Shown here in pieces: positions 1 through 11,003 of a DNA stretch of 64,000 bases (positions are counted from its first letter, which is position 1; each line of letters begins with the position of its first letter). The notes under the pieces were generated by a model, which saw nothing but the letters and a program-made list of their open reading frames with translations, had not been told where the DNA came from and ran no database searches. Both the position numbers and the translations under genes were made by a program. This DNA is from Podospora comata (lineage: Eukaryota > Ascomycota > Sordariomycetes > Sordariales > Podosporaceae): the NCBI GenBank assembly GCA_017354895.1, contig CP071493.1, forward strand, positions 4,154,001-4,218,000. Reading direction: 5' to 3'.

Positions 1-785
1 GGGATAGATGGAACGGCTGGGACATAGGCCGTTTGTGGAAGAATCATGCCATCAAGACCCCGAGGTGAGAAATCGTCCTCGGTATCCGGTGACCATGCAG
101 ATACTGGCTGCTTTGATGGCGGTGATGTTGGTGGTTGGCGAAAATAGGGGGGCAAGTCCACTGGTGTCTCGACCACAGCTGTATGGGGGCTGATGACTAC
201 ATCCGAGTCTGTAGGCATCTCGAAGCCGATCATAATAGGCCCGGCACTAGGTGAGAGATCAACCTGCGGCGAAGACTCAGCAACTAGCCTATCGACTCTT
301 TTGCCTTTTGTCGGCTTCCGTTTCAGCCAGCCGAAAGTGCTGCTAGATTCACTGTTCTGTTGCCCTTCCAAAGCTAACAAGGCGGCGGCATCAACGAATT
401 TACCTGTTCGGCTCTCGCGATTTGCCGAATTCAGTTTCATTTGGTTGGCGATATGCTGCTGCTTTTGTTGACGGAACTTGGACATGTCGGTGACCAGTTT
501 GATGCCCGCCCTTGCGTTTTGTGCCTTTTGTCTATGTCGAGATTTTAACCTCTTCACCTTCTGTACGGACAGGCGTGGCGCTAAAGAGGCGGTTGTTGTC
601 TGACTTGGCTGTCCAGATGGAAATGGGTCTGTGGTGATGTCCACTAAGGGGCCGCCCATGGGGGCAGCTGTCATGGGAGTCAACACTTCATCATCCTCCC
701 ATTCTTCCCAGTCCTCCTTAGTCCTGCCAGTGAGGTGGCTGCTGGGACGATAGGGAGGGGTCCGTAAATCGTTCGTGTTGTCCAT
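1..785 (-). CDS. Hypothetical protein, 5' part (cut by left window edge)
   Basis: An open frame on the minus strand starts at an ATG at 785-783 and stays open, with no stop and no obvious intron, to the left edge, giving about 261 residues of N-terminus. The product is hydrophilic and looks disordered. It opens with MDNTNDLRTPPYRP, has an acidic tryptophan patch (EDWEEWEDDEV) near residue 25, and then a basic helix-like stretch (KVKRLKSRHRQKAQNARAG) near residues 75-93. That is followed by LVTDMSKFRQQKQQ, FVDAAALLALEG and FGWLKRKP. The rest is Pro/Ser rich. I see no signal peptide or membrane segment. I do not recognise a named family. Low-complexity flanks around short conserved-looking blocks suggest a fungal-specific regulatory or nuclear protein, which is inference only. 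The C-terminus lies outside the window. Confidence 0.7.
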   Translation of the reverse strand, partial: MDNTNDLRTPPYRPSSHLTGRTKEDWEEWEDDEVLTPMTAAPMGGPLVDITTDPFPSGQPSQTTTASLAPRLSVQKVKRLKSRHRQKAQNARAGIKLVTDMSKFRQQKQQHIANQMKLNSANRESRTGKFVDAAALLALEGQQNSESSSTFGWLKRKPTKGKRVDRLVAESSPQVDLSPSAGPIMIGFEMPTDSDVVISPHTAVVETPVDLPPYFRQPPTSPPSKQPVSAWSPDTEDDFSPRGLDGMILPQTAYVPAVPSI

Positions 786-1364
786 GTTGGGTGTATTGAT
801 TAAATTGTGCTTGATTATGTAGCGATGGTTGGTGTGTGATGGGCTCTTGTCAGAAATATTATTAGGAAGAGGAAATTTGTTGCAAGTCGAAATGGAACCA
901 GGCCATTTGGCAACAAGACCTTTGTAGAAGACTTCGATATGGCCACAGGTGAGTGGCAACGTGATTGAATTGTGTCCCGGTGATTAGAATCCTTCCAGTC
1001 AATAGACAATAGAAAAGAAAGGGGCACCTTGAGGAAGAACAGGCATTTCTCGGTGCAGGTGGCTGTTTCAAAGAAAGCCAACAATGCAAGTCCACCAGGA
1101 ACAATGGAGCCAGAACAATAGGAACAATGGAGAGAGAAAACCACGAGAAGAACAACAGATAGAAAAGAGAGGCAAGTGAATAATTTGCAAGGAGAAACCA
1201 AAACACAGTCACCACCAGCCATTTCACCACCACCTAACCGGGAATCCGACTCATGGATCCATTCGCGGATGTCTGAGTGGGTCGCCTCTGGCCGGACTGC
1301 ATCAGCCCATGTTTGCGAGAAAGGGCTCGTCGTTAAGCAGAGCGCTCTCTGTGGACAGAAGGAA

Positions 1365-1385
1365 ATGCCCCATCAAATGGGGCAT
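1365..1385. promoter_or_regulatory. Perfect 9-bp inverted repeat with 3-nt spacer
   Basis: ATGCCCCAT, spacer CAA, then ATGGGGCAT: both arms match exactly. It lies about 580 bp upstream of the left-edge gene's ATG. A site for a dimeric regulator is plausible, as is a small hairpin; no known fungal factor is assigned. Confidence 0.4.
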
Positions 1386-1933
1386 GAGAACTGTGTGGAA
1401 TAAGCGCTGCGAGGTTGCTTCGCGCTGAGGGATTGGCCACGGCGAAGCGCCCATGTATACCCATGGTTTTGAACTTGATGTTGATTGGTTCCTAGTCGCG
1501 GCTGCATTCAGACCCGTCCATCCAATTGTGCTCATCGTGTCGCTTCACAGCGCAACACGGAGATTGAAAGCTCCACACAGCTAGTGAAGAGTCCAGAACA
1601 AAAAATCTGTCGCGTCATGGCATTTGATGAAACCGAAGCTGGCTGAAAAGATGGTGACTGGTTTCCAGTGGATTTGTTTCCGCCTATTCGTGAACTGTGG
1701 AAGGTGGGTGGGATATGGGTGTGGCCCGTGCATCCCGCTCAAAACCCACAACAACACAGGCGAAGTTCGAGATCCTTGAACAAATCACCATCTAAACATC
1801 ACAGCTTGATGGTTTCTCGAGCTGTCTACTGACTGATCGTTAGGTAGACACGGCCCATATTTCTAGTAACACCAGTCTGTACTCTCACCTAAACCCACAG
1901 GCAGCTTCTCTGTTGAGTTTCCAGGCAAGCGCT

Positions 1934-1979
1934 GCCAAGTCCGCCAAGCGTCCAGCTCTTGCCAAGCTTTATTGCCAAG
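1934..1979 (+). promoter_or_regulatory. Cluster of four GCCAAG boxes (PacC-like)
   Basis: GCCAAG occurs at 1934-1939, 1943-1948, 1961-1966 and 1974-1979, all in the same orientation within 46 bp. GCCARG is the known core of the ambient-pH regulator PacC in ascomycetes. The nearest start codon belongs to the left-edge gene, 1.15 kb away, so the target is unclear, and the cluster may just be a degenerate tandem repeat. Confidence 0.35.
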
Positions 1980-4534
1980 CCGTCAAGGGCTGCAAGAAAG
2001 ACGTCACTAAGGTCCCTTGCAACTTAAATCTGTGTTGGCTGCAACATATCTTGATCGATTAACCTTAACGACACATAAATGAACATAGATCAATGACATG
2101 ATATTTTGATAGCCACATCCTTGTTTCCAGCGAAGTTCCACTACCTCTACTATCTCGTTTCTCCAGGTATCTAGCAACAAACACACTCCTCGCCGCAGCA
2201 GCAGCAATCGCACTCTTCAACAAATCCACCACGCACGCCCACTTCAGGTTGAGGTTCCGCACTCTGTTGACAAAATGAGTCAGGCATGTGAGATATATCC
2301 AACATCATCTCAAGAGACTCACAGGTTGCCTTGTTACCAGACCGTCGAGTGGAATAGCCTCCATGGGCTGCTTTGTTGAGGGGCATCATCGGAGGGCATT
2401 ATCTTGGTTTTGAAAGAGACTGGCTTCAAGAGCTGATGAAGATGTAGGTAGGATATGATCTGAAGACGACGGCGTGCACACTAGGCCCCATTATCACATT
2501 TCAGCATCCTACCCATTAGGAGACTGTAATGGGCCAGAAGCCAACAAACCGATGAAAACTAGACTGCCTTGCTTTCCGTATTTCGTCATGCTTTAGCTGT
2601 ACGTTTCTCAACAGCCAAAATGATGCTGTTTCCGGCCATCGAAATAACCGGGTATGTTAAAACGCCAACAGCAGCCTGTGCGTGAGCGAATTTTCATAGG
2701 ATGAACAACCACAACATCGGAGCTGGTTGTGCGTTTTATGCATGGCTTACTGATATAAGTCACAAGGACTGACATCTCCAATCAGGTTGAGGGCTTCATC
2801 GCCAGTGGCACTCGAATCAATTATGGTGTCAGACGAATATATGGATGTCGTATCCACCGGCACTTGAATTCACCATCGATCACGCCCTTACGAACCGCTG
2901 GGCCCGGTCTAGCAACCATCCACACCAAGTAGACTATCAGAACAGCGTAAAAACGGGAAACGGTGCCCAACCCCCTTAATGATCATGCCCCGACAAAGAA
3001 GGCTAGCACGGGAAACTGAAAACCCATGCCAACACATGTTAACGATGAGGATTGTACCTTGTGAAGAAGTTAGAGAGCCGAGAGAGAGGTCAAAGCCTCC
3101 AAGACAGTGAATCAGTCACTCGAGTGGCTCGATAGAATCGTCTTCTATCACAGTGATGACTGTACTCAGGTGTCAATATGTCCAGAAAGGCAATCTGGAA
3201 GATGTAGTATGATATCTCGATGCCAAGTGAAACAGTGTTTCAAGGTAGAAACGATGTTTTTTTGCATTCGACAATCCCGCCAGCATTGTCATGCCGTCTT
3301 GGAATCGCCCCACACTCGGAACAGACAGTTTCTAGAAACGCCGGCAAATGTTCTATCACGGGGGCCAAAACCCAGGAAAATGTTTGCTTGGCAAGATCAT
3401 GTCGCTCACGTTTCATTGTTCCGCGTCCTGGTATTTGGCACTCTGCAATATTTCCGAAAGTTTGGATGTCAGATGCTGGTCGGCGGCTCAGCACAACTCA
3501 AAAGTCTCGTGCCAAGAAAATGTTCATCTTCACAAACATGAAGACCATCAAGGAGTCCAGTAAAAGAGCCAACTTAGTGTTCAGATGTGAGCTTTTCCGG
3601 CCCACCTAGGTATCTTACCGGCAAGCACTACCACGGCCGTTTTGCCTTTTTAAGATCTGATGCTGCAAAACGCCACCGAGGAACCATTTTCAATTGGGGC
3701 GCTGAGAGTTGATAGTGGGTAAGATTACGCAGCCTTGGCACCTTTTCAACAACGACTTGAAGGCAAAGTGGATGCGATGGAGTGACGGCCAATAGGTATG
3801 GAAATCCGAATCCTCATCTGTCACCTCTTCTCCCTATCCCAGCTTTCATGTGTCCGGATCCGGTCTACTGCTGTTCTGCCGCTGATCCAAACCGGCATCT
3901 GAATTCGTCGGATACACGCGTAAACATGGCCCCGAATCGCGTCACCCGCAACCTGGAACTTGCCAGGGGATTGTCGTGACTTGAGGACTTCTGGAGAAAT
4001 GGAGAAATTGGTGATGGCGTTTGTGAACGTTGGGGTCTTGGTTTCTAACCCCCCCCTGAAATTGAACGGTTCTGAGAGATAAGGTGGACGCTACCCGACG
4101 TTTAGCGTGTTGCAGACAGGTTGATCTCTGGCAATGATTTGTCCCATGTTTCCATCTGCGACCTTGAAAATCCTGAGAATCCCGTCCTACGCTGCAAACG
4201 GAGAGACAGTGACGGGATGGAAACAGATATGGAGTTGAAGACAACAAGCCAGCTGTTTCTCGTATATGTGCTCACAGTCAGAATCAGAGGCTCATCAGGA
4301 CTGGCAAGCATCGGGGGTTTACCTCAGCCCAGGGAGTTGAAGAAACAGGGGCCCTCCACGGGCCCCAGGCCAAGGAGCGAGGACCCTGCCGAACAAACAA
4401 GGGGGGAGGAAAAAGCTGGCTGACCGCTGCCGAAAAAGTCTTGGCTTCACAATGTCCACTCTGGCCAAATCCTCAACAACAATTGTTTGATAATTTCGAA
4501 CAAACTCGACATCCACCGCCCCTCAAGCATACCG

Positions 4535-4633
4535 ATGAATCCCAATCCCGCTCCTTCATCTGCACCGACGACCAAACCCCGCAGCGTCGCCCCGCGTAGA
4601 TCGAGGCGCGCACAGAGCGTCCAGAGGGAGTGA
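4535..4633 (+). other. Small upstream ORF in the MNN10-like leader
   Basis: An ATG at 4535 opens a 32-residue frame that starts MNPNPAPSSAP, becomes arginine-rich (RSVAPRRSRRAQ) and stops at TGA 4631-4633. It could be a translated uORF, or the first coding exon of a longer mannosyltransferase form if spliced onto the open stretch at 4865-5075. Neither is proven. Confidence 0.25.
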
Positions 4634-5240
4634 CGAGAGAGACGACAGTCTTACAGCACCACCACATCACTGGATCTGCCGTTTCGGTAGGCGGTACAGC
4701 AGACGCCTCGTCGTTTATTCGGCTGCAACTGCGAGTTTTACCAGCTGCAATCGCAATCAAGACTGGAATAAATCCCCCCCACAAATCGAAAGCTTGGTGA
4801 GGTGGCTCCCGTCCCTCCCATTCAACCACCCAATCGCCAGCGCCCCATCCCCGTACGACGTTGAAGAAAAACCCACAAACTGGCGTCCTCCCAGAACGGC
4901 GGAGCGTCGTCGTCGTCGTTCAGCGACCGACCGGTACGGTCCCATCACCGAAGACGCTCATCCGTCGCCGGATCCAGTCCAGGTAGTCTGCGATTGGACA
5001 ACCGACGCTCTCCTTCGGCCTATTTGACCGTCCAGCCTCAGCATCAGCCTCAGGGACCTCTCTCGCCGATTCCAGGTACGTGGCTACTATCCACCTGGTC
5101 CTCGTGTTCCCCCTTCGGCCGCCAGCAGCCACGGGTGACAGGCACTCTTTGTGTTTGTGCAAACCCTTGTGTGGAATGTATATCACACAGAAACAAGCTA
5201 ATCCCTCCTCCTTCGATTTCTAGGCACACCCAGTTTCCCG

Positions 5241-6742
5241 ATGTCCTTGTCTCGCAGTCCATCTCCCGTACCTGGCGGCGGTTGGGCCAGCCCAGGTCTC
5301 AACATCGGCAGCGGTCGATCGAGTCCAACCAGAGGATACACAGGGGGGTCGAGCAGCGCAACGCCTGTCATGTGGGAATCATCAAGACTAAAAAAGGCTG
5401 GCGGGTCCGGGTACCCTTCCTTTGCGACGCAGAACTCAGGCTTCCTGTCAAAACACATGCGCAAGATATCGAGCAGCCTCCCCCGTTTCAACAGCTCCAG
5501 CAGCTCGCCCTATTCCGAGAAAGAGAAGCTTGGCCGTGGTAGATGGTCGACTCAAAACGTACCGTTGCTGGGAAGATTACGGGCTCTCATGGGACGCATG
5601 GGCCGGAAGATGAAGATACGGCTACTCATTTTGCTTATGCTTTTATTTTGCATCATCGTATTTTACAATACTCGTAAGTGGACATCTAGGGACGGGTAGC
5701 TCGGACGAGCCGCGGTTAACAATACGCCCAGCTTTGGTATATCACTGGAGAAGAACGTCATGGCTTGGCGGCGGTCAAAAGTTTGTCATCATATTGGCTG
5801 CCAACGTTGGTGGCGGTGTCATGGAGTGGAAGGGAGCACGAGAATGGGCGATTGAGCGAGACTCGGTTAGGAACAAAAAGAAATACGTGGGCAGATGGGG
5901 ATACGATCTGGAGATTGTCGACATGAGCACCAAGAAACGGTATGCCCACGAATGGCGCGAGAGTTGGGAGAAGGTGGATTTCATTCGCACAGCGCTCAGA
6001 AAGTACCCCAAGGCCGAATGGTATGTCTGGTTGCTGCTTCCTGTCCACTCGTCCGATGGCAGCTAACGCATATTCTAGGATCTGGTGGCTTGATCTGAAC
6101 ACCTTCATCATGGAACCAAGCTATTCACTCCAGGACCACATCTTCGACAACCTTCACAAGCATGTCTACCGTGACATCAACGAATACAACCCGCTCAATA
6201 TCACACACCCGATGACGGACGAGTACCTCGACGCTGATTCGCGAAGCCCCGTGGGTGATGGCAACGTCAACTCGGTGAACTTGATCCTGCCCCAGGACTG
6301 CTCTGGATTCAACCTTGGCTCCTTCTTTGTTCGCCGGAGCCCGTGGACTGACCGGTTGCTGGATGTCTGGTGGGATCCTGTGGCATACGAACAGAGGCAC
6401 ATGGAGTGGGAGCATAAGGAGCAGGATGCGCTGGAGCAGCTGTACACTACTCAGCCCTGGATCCGGAAGCACACTGGTTTCCTTCCGCAGCGCATGATCA
6501 ACAGCTTCCCACCGGGGGCGTGCTCAGAGAACGGCAACGACACCCGGATCCACTACGATCAAAAGGACCGGGACTTTTTGGTCAACATGGCTGGTTGCGA
6601 ATGGGGCCGCGACTGCTGGGGAGAAATGTACAATTACCGTGAGCTCAGCTACTGGCTCAACCGAAACCCCTGGGAGCTCTTCAAGGAGGAATTTGTGGCT
6701 GTCATTTGGTTCAAACTCACGGGCCAAAAGGTCAAACTTTAA
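5241..6742 (+). CDS. mnn10: GT34 alpha-1,6-mannosyltransferase (MNN10-like)
   Basis: Exons 5241-5673, 5732-6020 and 6079-6742 (introns of 58 nt each) encode 461 residues. A Ser/Pro/Gly-rich cytosolic tail (MSLSRSPSPVPGGGW) precedes one membrane anchor near residues 125-145 (IRLLILLMLLFCIIVFYNT), giving a type II Golgi protein. The lumenal catalytic domain carries family GT34 blocks: QKFVIILAANVGGGV, the DxD-region block EWIWWLDLNTFIMEP rebuilt across intron 2, DCSGFNLGSFFVRRS, WEHKEQDALE and VNMAGCEWGRDCWGEM. In yeast, Mnn10 works in the M-Pol II complex that extends the alpha-1,6-mannan backbone of N-glycans. An in-frame open stretch at 4865-5075, joined by a good 148-nt intron (5076-5223), could extend the N-terminus, but no ATG was found for it. 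I therefore use the first supported ATG. Confidence 0.9.
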
Positions 6743-9382
6743 GAAGGCTGGTTTGGAAGCCTTTCTACGAAGACACGATCACGATATTCAGGATCTACGA
6801 GCTTCCGTTTCTACATTTGTCCCTTGCCGAATTATTGACGAGCAAAGGGACGTTACATAATCTTTTGACCAATAGAAGCAAGAGGGGTATTTGTCCCTTC
6901 TCTGCGCTGTTTTTAGTATATTCACATCATCCTTGTTTTGCATAGCCGTCGCAACACTTGAAAGGAGATTACAGGCACGCATCTCTTCTTCAATGTTACT
7001 TTTTTGTTTTCTCTCTTACGAGGGAGATGTTCGCATTTGAGCGGCTGTGGCAGGCAACAGTGTTTCGACCCATTTTTTTCCCTGTGCAAGCTCATCTGTC
7101 CCACGCGGTGCTGTATTGCTTGTGACGGAGGAGGCCATTTGATTCTTTGGTGGGGAGGGGGGGCGGACGGTATTTTCTGTCATGGATTGACAATTAAAAG
7201 GCGGGCGGGCAAGGGAGAGTTGGAGGACAAAAGGGGGGGGGAGGTCTGGGTGGGTTGGGAGTACAGGGTTTTGGATAGGGTTGTACATAACATCACACAC
7301 ATACACACAAGATATAGGGACTTTTTTTACATGATGCATCATGTGTATCCATGGAGAGTATCTTTGCTACCTACTACCGGGCACGGGATATAACATACAC
7401 GAGAGACATGGTTGTTGTAACTTGGGGGCTTAAGCCTCGAAAACAGCAATGATTTTCAAAGATGAGAGCTGGAATCTGCTGAGGGCCGACAGAAAGCCGA
7501 CGATCGAACCCCGGGTTACTACTTTCATCTCAGGTCTAGCATGGTGGAGAGAGGGGTGGAACATCAGATCACGCAGGCTGTCAAAAAAGATTTGATGCTG
7601 TGTGACGGGGCACGTTGTGTGTCTCTGATGATGATGATGATGATGGACGGGAGTGATGCATTGTTGAAGACATTACCGAGGTTCGGCAGTATTGCTTTAG
7701 AGTGATTGTACCTTACTTGTGGAACGTTGGATGTTATGAGGGTTGGAGTCTCGGCCGAGCCGGGAGAGGGGAGAAAAAGGGCAATATATTGTCTGAAATG
7801 GATGGTTGATGAGATTTCGAATGCTGGCCAAACAAGGAAGGAAGGTAAAGAGCGAGGGAAACGTAACATGAAACTTTACAGACTTTGATTCGGAGAAATA
7901 GCCAGAGATGGAATGTGATGAGGATGGGTAGAGAGGTAAAGGTATGGATGATATACGTGAGCTGAGGTTGAGGTTCTTGTGAGGCTGAAAGAGATGCAGA
8001 TGGTGGTGTGGGTGAGGATGATGGTTTGACCAGATGAGGAAGGCGCACGGACCAAATGGTGTAAGTGGTTTCACTGGACTGCATCGACCAAGAGTCTGAG
8101 TGGTGGGTGATTGGTTGAATTTCAAGCGCCAGACCTGGGACCACTCGATTGGCTTTGGCTTCTTCAACCCTGGCGCAGAGAGAGCAAACTTTTGGAAAAC
8201 AGACCATACCCAGTGAGAGGTTTTGCTTTGGATGGTAATTTTCCACATGACTGGTTCCTGGCTTTTGGAGCTGCGATCTTCCAAGACTTTTGCCGATGGA
8301 GTCTTGACCATCTCTCGGCCTCCCATCTGATACTTTGTGTATACTATCGGGGGAAAGCAACGTTTCGTTGCTCACAGGTACTGCCACCTATTACCCGCGC
8401 TCTCCGATTCAAGGGGTTCATGGAAGTGTGTGGTGGGGGAAAGGGAAAGAACCAAGCACTGGTTTTGTCTCGCCTGGATATGTTCTATTCTGAGCGGCTG
8501 GTGAGAAGGGCAAGCTCTGACAACCGCGCGTCGTGGTGTATGGCAGGTCCGGTTGCATGGACCCCCTTGTTGCTGGTAGTTTACGTTTTTGGAAAACCTT
8601 ACAGTTTGAAGTTCCCCCTCAGCTTGGCAAGCAACCCTCTTTCTTTTCTTGACTGACTGACTGGGTAGAAACACTCTTGAGATTAGGTGTTGAGTCTGCA
8701 ATTTGGCGTCTCCGGGGGGAAGGATTCCCTGTCTGTTGGGCTCAGGCAGGACTGCCAAGTGGCCGAGATTGGGGAGAGCTGTCCAGTGTTTTGGGTGTGA
8801 GTGGCACTTTGGCCTTGTCAGGGCTGGATGGGGGGGAGGATGAATCGCGGGCTTCTTGAGAGGCCCGAATGAGTGGGTTGGTGTGTACATGCAGAAGTCT
8901 GCATTGGTGTCGAGGGGGTATTTGACCAGACTGTACCTCCTGCTTTTGGGGCGACCTTCTTTTTGGGCCACGCTAGAATTCATCCGGTCTTTACTCGACT
9001 TGCAGACGCAGTTTGCTACGTTCTCTTGTTTTCACTTTTTGGGGTGCCATTCATTATAGTGACGGTCCAGCTGGTTATCGTTGGTTCTCCTATTGTCTGT
9101 TGTTGGTTGCTCTACACAAAGGGGCCCACGTCTTCAGGACGACAATAACCATTGTTTGTTGAGAATACATTGTCCTTATCAGTTGCCCTTCACTTATACC
9201 ACCCTCGAAGACCACTGTCATTTCGAATATTTATTTTCAACATCTACAACTCAAGGCAATCTCAGCGCTCTCTTAGCAACACACAACAAACCCCAGAAGC
9301 AGGTCTTCTTCAGCAAATAGTTTCACACAACGAATAAATCAGCACACCATACCCCTGGAAAAGACGTCACGACAGTACTGAA
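6743..9382. other. Long intergenic stretch
   Basis: About 2.6 kb lies between two plus-strand genes. Overlapping minus-strand frames of 200-220 codons at 7697-8983 occur in different frames over the same DNA, have no recognisable domains, and look like stop-poor non-coding sequence. A (GAT)6 microsatellite lies at 7626-7645. The left part is the 3' UTR of the mannosyltransferase gene and the right part the promoter of the GH16 gene. Confidence 0.5.
7626..7645 (+). repeat. GAT trinucleotide microsatellite
   Basis: About six uninterrupted GAT units in non-coding DNA downstream of the mannosyltransferase gene. Confidence 0.8.
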
Positions 9383-10462
9383 ATGGTCAAACCAACAGCT
9401 TTCTCACGAGGAGCCCTCCTGGCCTCTCTGGCCCAAGCCAAGACAGCAGCATCTACCTCGAGATATACACTCACCCAGGTCTTCAACGCCACCAACTTCT
9501 TCTCCGAATTCACCTTCTTCGACCAGCCCGACCCGACCCACGGGTTCGTAGAGTACGTGGACGCACCCACCGCCAACCGTCTCTCCCTTGCCGGCTACAG
9601 CCAAAATGGTGTCTACCTTGGTGTTGATCACACCAACACCACCACAACCGGCCGCAAGTCTACCCGTGTCACCTCCAACCAGGCCTTCACCAAGGGTCTG
9701 TTCATCGCCGACATAGCCCACATGCCCGCCTCGGCATCATCGTCTTGCGGACTCTGGCCGGCCTACTGGATGTTCGGTCCTGACTGGCCCACCTCTGGCG
9801 AGATTGATATTCTGGAAGGCGTCAACACCCAAAAGTCGAATTCGATAACATTGCATACGGCCAAGGGGTGTGAGATGGCCAACACTGGCTCGCTGGGGAG
9901 CACCAAATTGGCAAATGGCAATTGCGAGGGTAATACTGGGTGCGGCCAGACGACATCAGCTACCAATAACTATGGTGCTGGGTTCAACGACATCGGCGGC
10001 GGTATTTATGCCTTGGAGTGGACCGATGACCACATTGCTGTGTGGTTCTTCCCGAGGAACTCCAACACTTGCAAGTCCTTGGCCGCCGCATCTCCTTCGT
10101 CAGTGCCGAATACCGGCAACTTTGGGACGCCTCTCGCAAAATTCGTCGGGAATGGATCAGGGAACTGCTCTATTCCTAACCACTTCAAGGACCACAACAT
10201 TGTCTTTGACACGACGTTTTGCGGTGATTGGGCTGGACAGGTCTGGGGACAGGATGATACCTGCAAGAGTCTGGCTGACACGTGCGAGGACTGGGTCGGG
10301 CAGAATCCAGAGGGGTTTCAGGAGGCGTACTGGTTGGTGAATGATATCAAGGTTTATCAGCAGGTTGATCAGGGGCCGGCTGCTGGGCAGACGGATGGGG
10401 GGTTTGGGGTTCAGAGGAAGCCGGATGAGGAGAGGAGGAGGGCGAGGAGTTTTGAGGCTTGA
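9383..10462 (+). CDS. GH16 endo-1,3(4)-beta-glucanase-like protein
   Basis: An intronless frame of 359 residues. The GH16 active-site signature is complete: GEIDILEG with E140 (nucleophile), D142 and E145 (acid/base), preceded by the aromatic block CGLWPAYWMFGPDWPTSG. Further family features are LHTAKGC, GIYALEWTDDHIAVWFF and the C-terminal EAYWLVNDIKVYQQ strand. Several cysteines fit a secreted fold. The N-terminus is short, weakly hydrophobic and alanine rich (GALLASLAQA); it probably acts as a secretion signal but is not a strong one. The last 30 residues are charged (KPDEERRRARSFEA), and I see no GPI signal. Members of this subfamily hydrolyse or remodel beta-1,3/1,4-glucan in the wall or in the environment. 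The exact substrate cannot be read from the sequence. Confidence 0.88.
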   Translation: MVKPTAFSRGALLASLAQAKTAASTSRYTLTQVFNATNFFSEFTFFDQPDPTHGFVEYVDAPTANRLSLAGYSQNGVYLGVDHTNTTTTGRKSTRVTSNQAFTKGLFIADIAHMPASASSSCGLWPAYWMFGPDWPTSGEIDILEGVNTQKSNSITLHTAKGCEMANTGSLGSTKLANGNCEGNTGCGQTTSATNNYGAGFNDIGGGIYALEWTDDHIAVWFFPRNSNTCKSLAAASPSSVPNTGNFGTPLAKFVGNGSGNCSIPNHFKDHNIVFDTTFCGDWAGQVWGQDDTCKSLADTCEDWVGQNPEGFQEAYWLVNDIKVYQQVDQGPAAGQTDGGFGVQRKPDEERRRARSFEA

Positions 10463-11003
10463 TTTTCTTTCTTTCAGCCCGGATGGACAGGAGTTTTGGG
10501 ATGGGTTGGTTTTGCATTAGAGATGGATATAGGTTGGGTGAAATAAAAGGGTATATAGACGGGTATCTGATCTGATGGGGGCTGGATACATGGGTGTATT
10601 GTGTCATTTTTTCCGTGTTCTTGACCATGCATTTTTCTTGAAGTTTATGAGAACATCCTACTTATTATTCGTCTGTCAATAGTTGCCACTTTTTCTCCTG
10701 ATGTATTTTTTGGCTGACCCGTGGTGGTAAGCTGTGTAAGTGAGATACGGGCGGGAACGGTCCGCCGTCAGCTGGCAGGGGGTGTCAGACAGCCAAAATC
10801 TTGACCTATTCAACTTGTGCACCTTGATGGTTTCACTCATTGGCACTTCAATAACATATCACAAATATTCGAAAGGTGGGTATACCTCAAATATTAATCA
10901 GTTCAAGCAGCTGATAACAATTTTCAGACAGCATAAACGGCTTTTCCCGTCATTTCATTTTCAGACCAACAAGTAAAAACCAAACCTTGAGATCAAAGCC
11001 AAC
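10463..11003. other. Intergenic stretch
   Basis: 541 bp between two genes in the same direction. It should contain the GH16 3' UTR and the QRI7 promoter. I see no gene or notable repeat in it. Confidence 0.5.

Larger units (their letters stand above)
786..5240. other. Gene-poor stretch between two divergent genes
   Basis: About 4.4 kb separates the left-edge gene (-) from the MNN10-like gene (+). Open frames here reach at most about 144 codons, overlap on both strands and show no recognisable protein, so I call none. It holds a perfect 9-bp inverted repeat at 1365-1385, four GCCAAG boxes at 1934-1979 and, towards the right end, the leader and a possible upstream coding exon of the mannosyltransferase. 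I found no tRNA or 5S rRNA by eye. Confidence 0.5.

Noticed and set aside
3107-3609. Overlapping plus-strand frames of 129 and 144 codons
   Set aside because: Two frames are open over the same DNA, neither protein is recognisable, and no introns or context support them.
7495-7520. GGGGTTCGATC on the minus strand, similar to a tRNA T-arm
   Set aside because: The flanks do not pair as a T-stem and there is no D-arm or acceptor stem.
7697-8983. Three minus-strand frames of 203-217 codons
   Set aside because: They overlap in different frames, have no domain or clean codon pattern, and their composition looks like stop-poor non-coding DNA.
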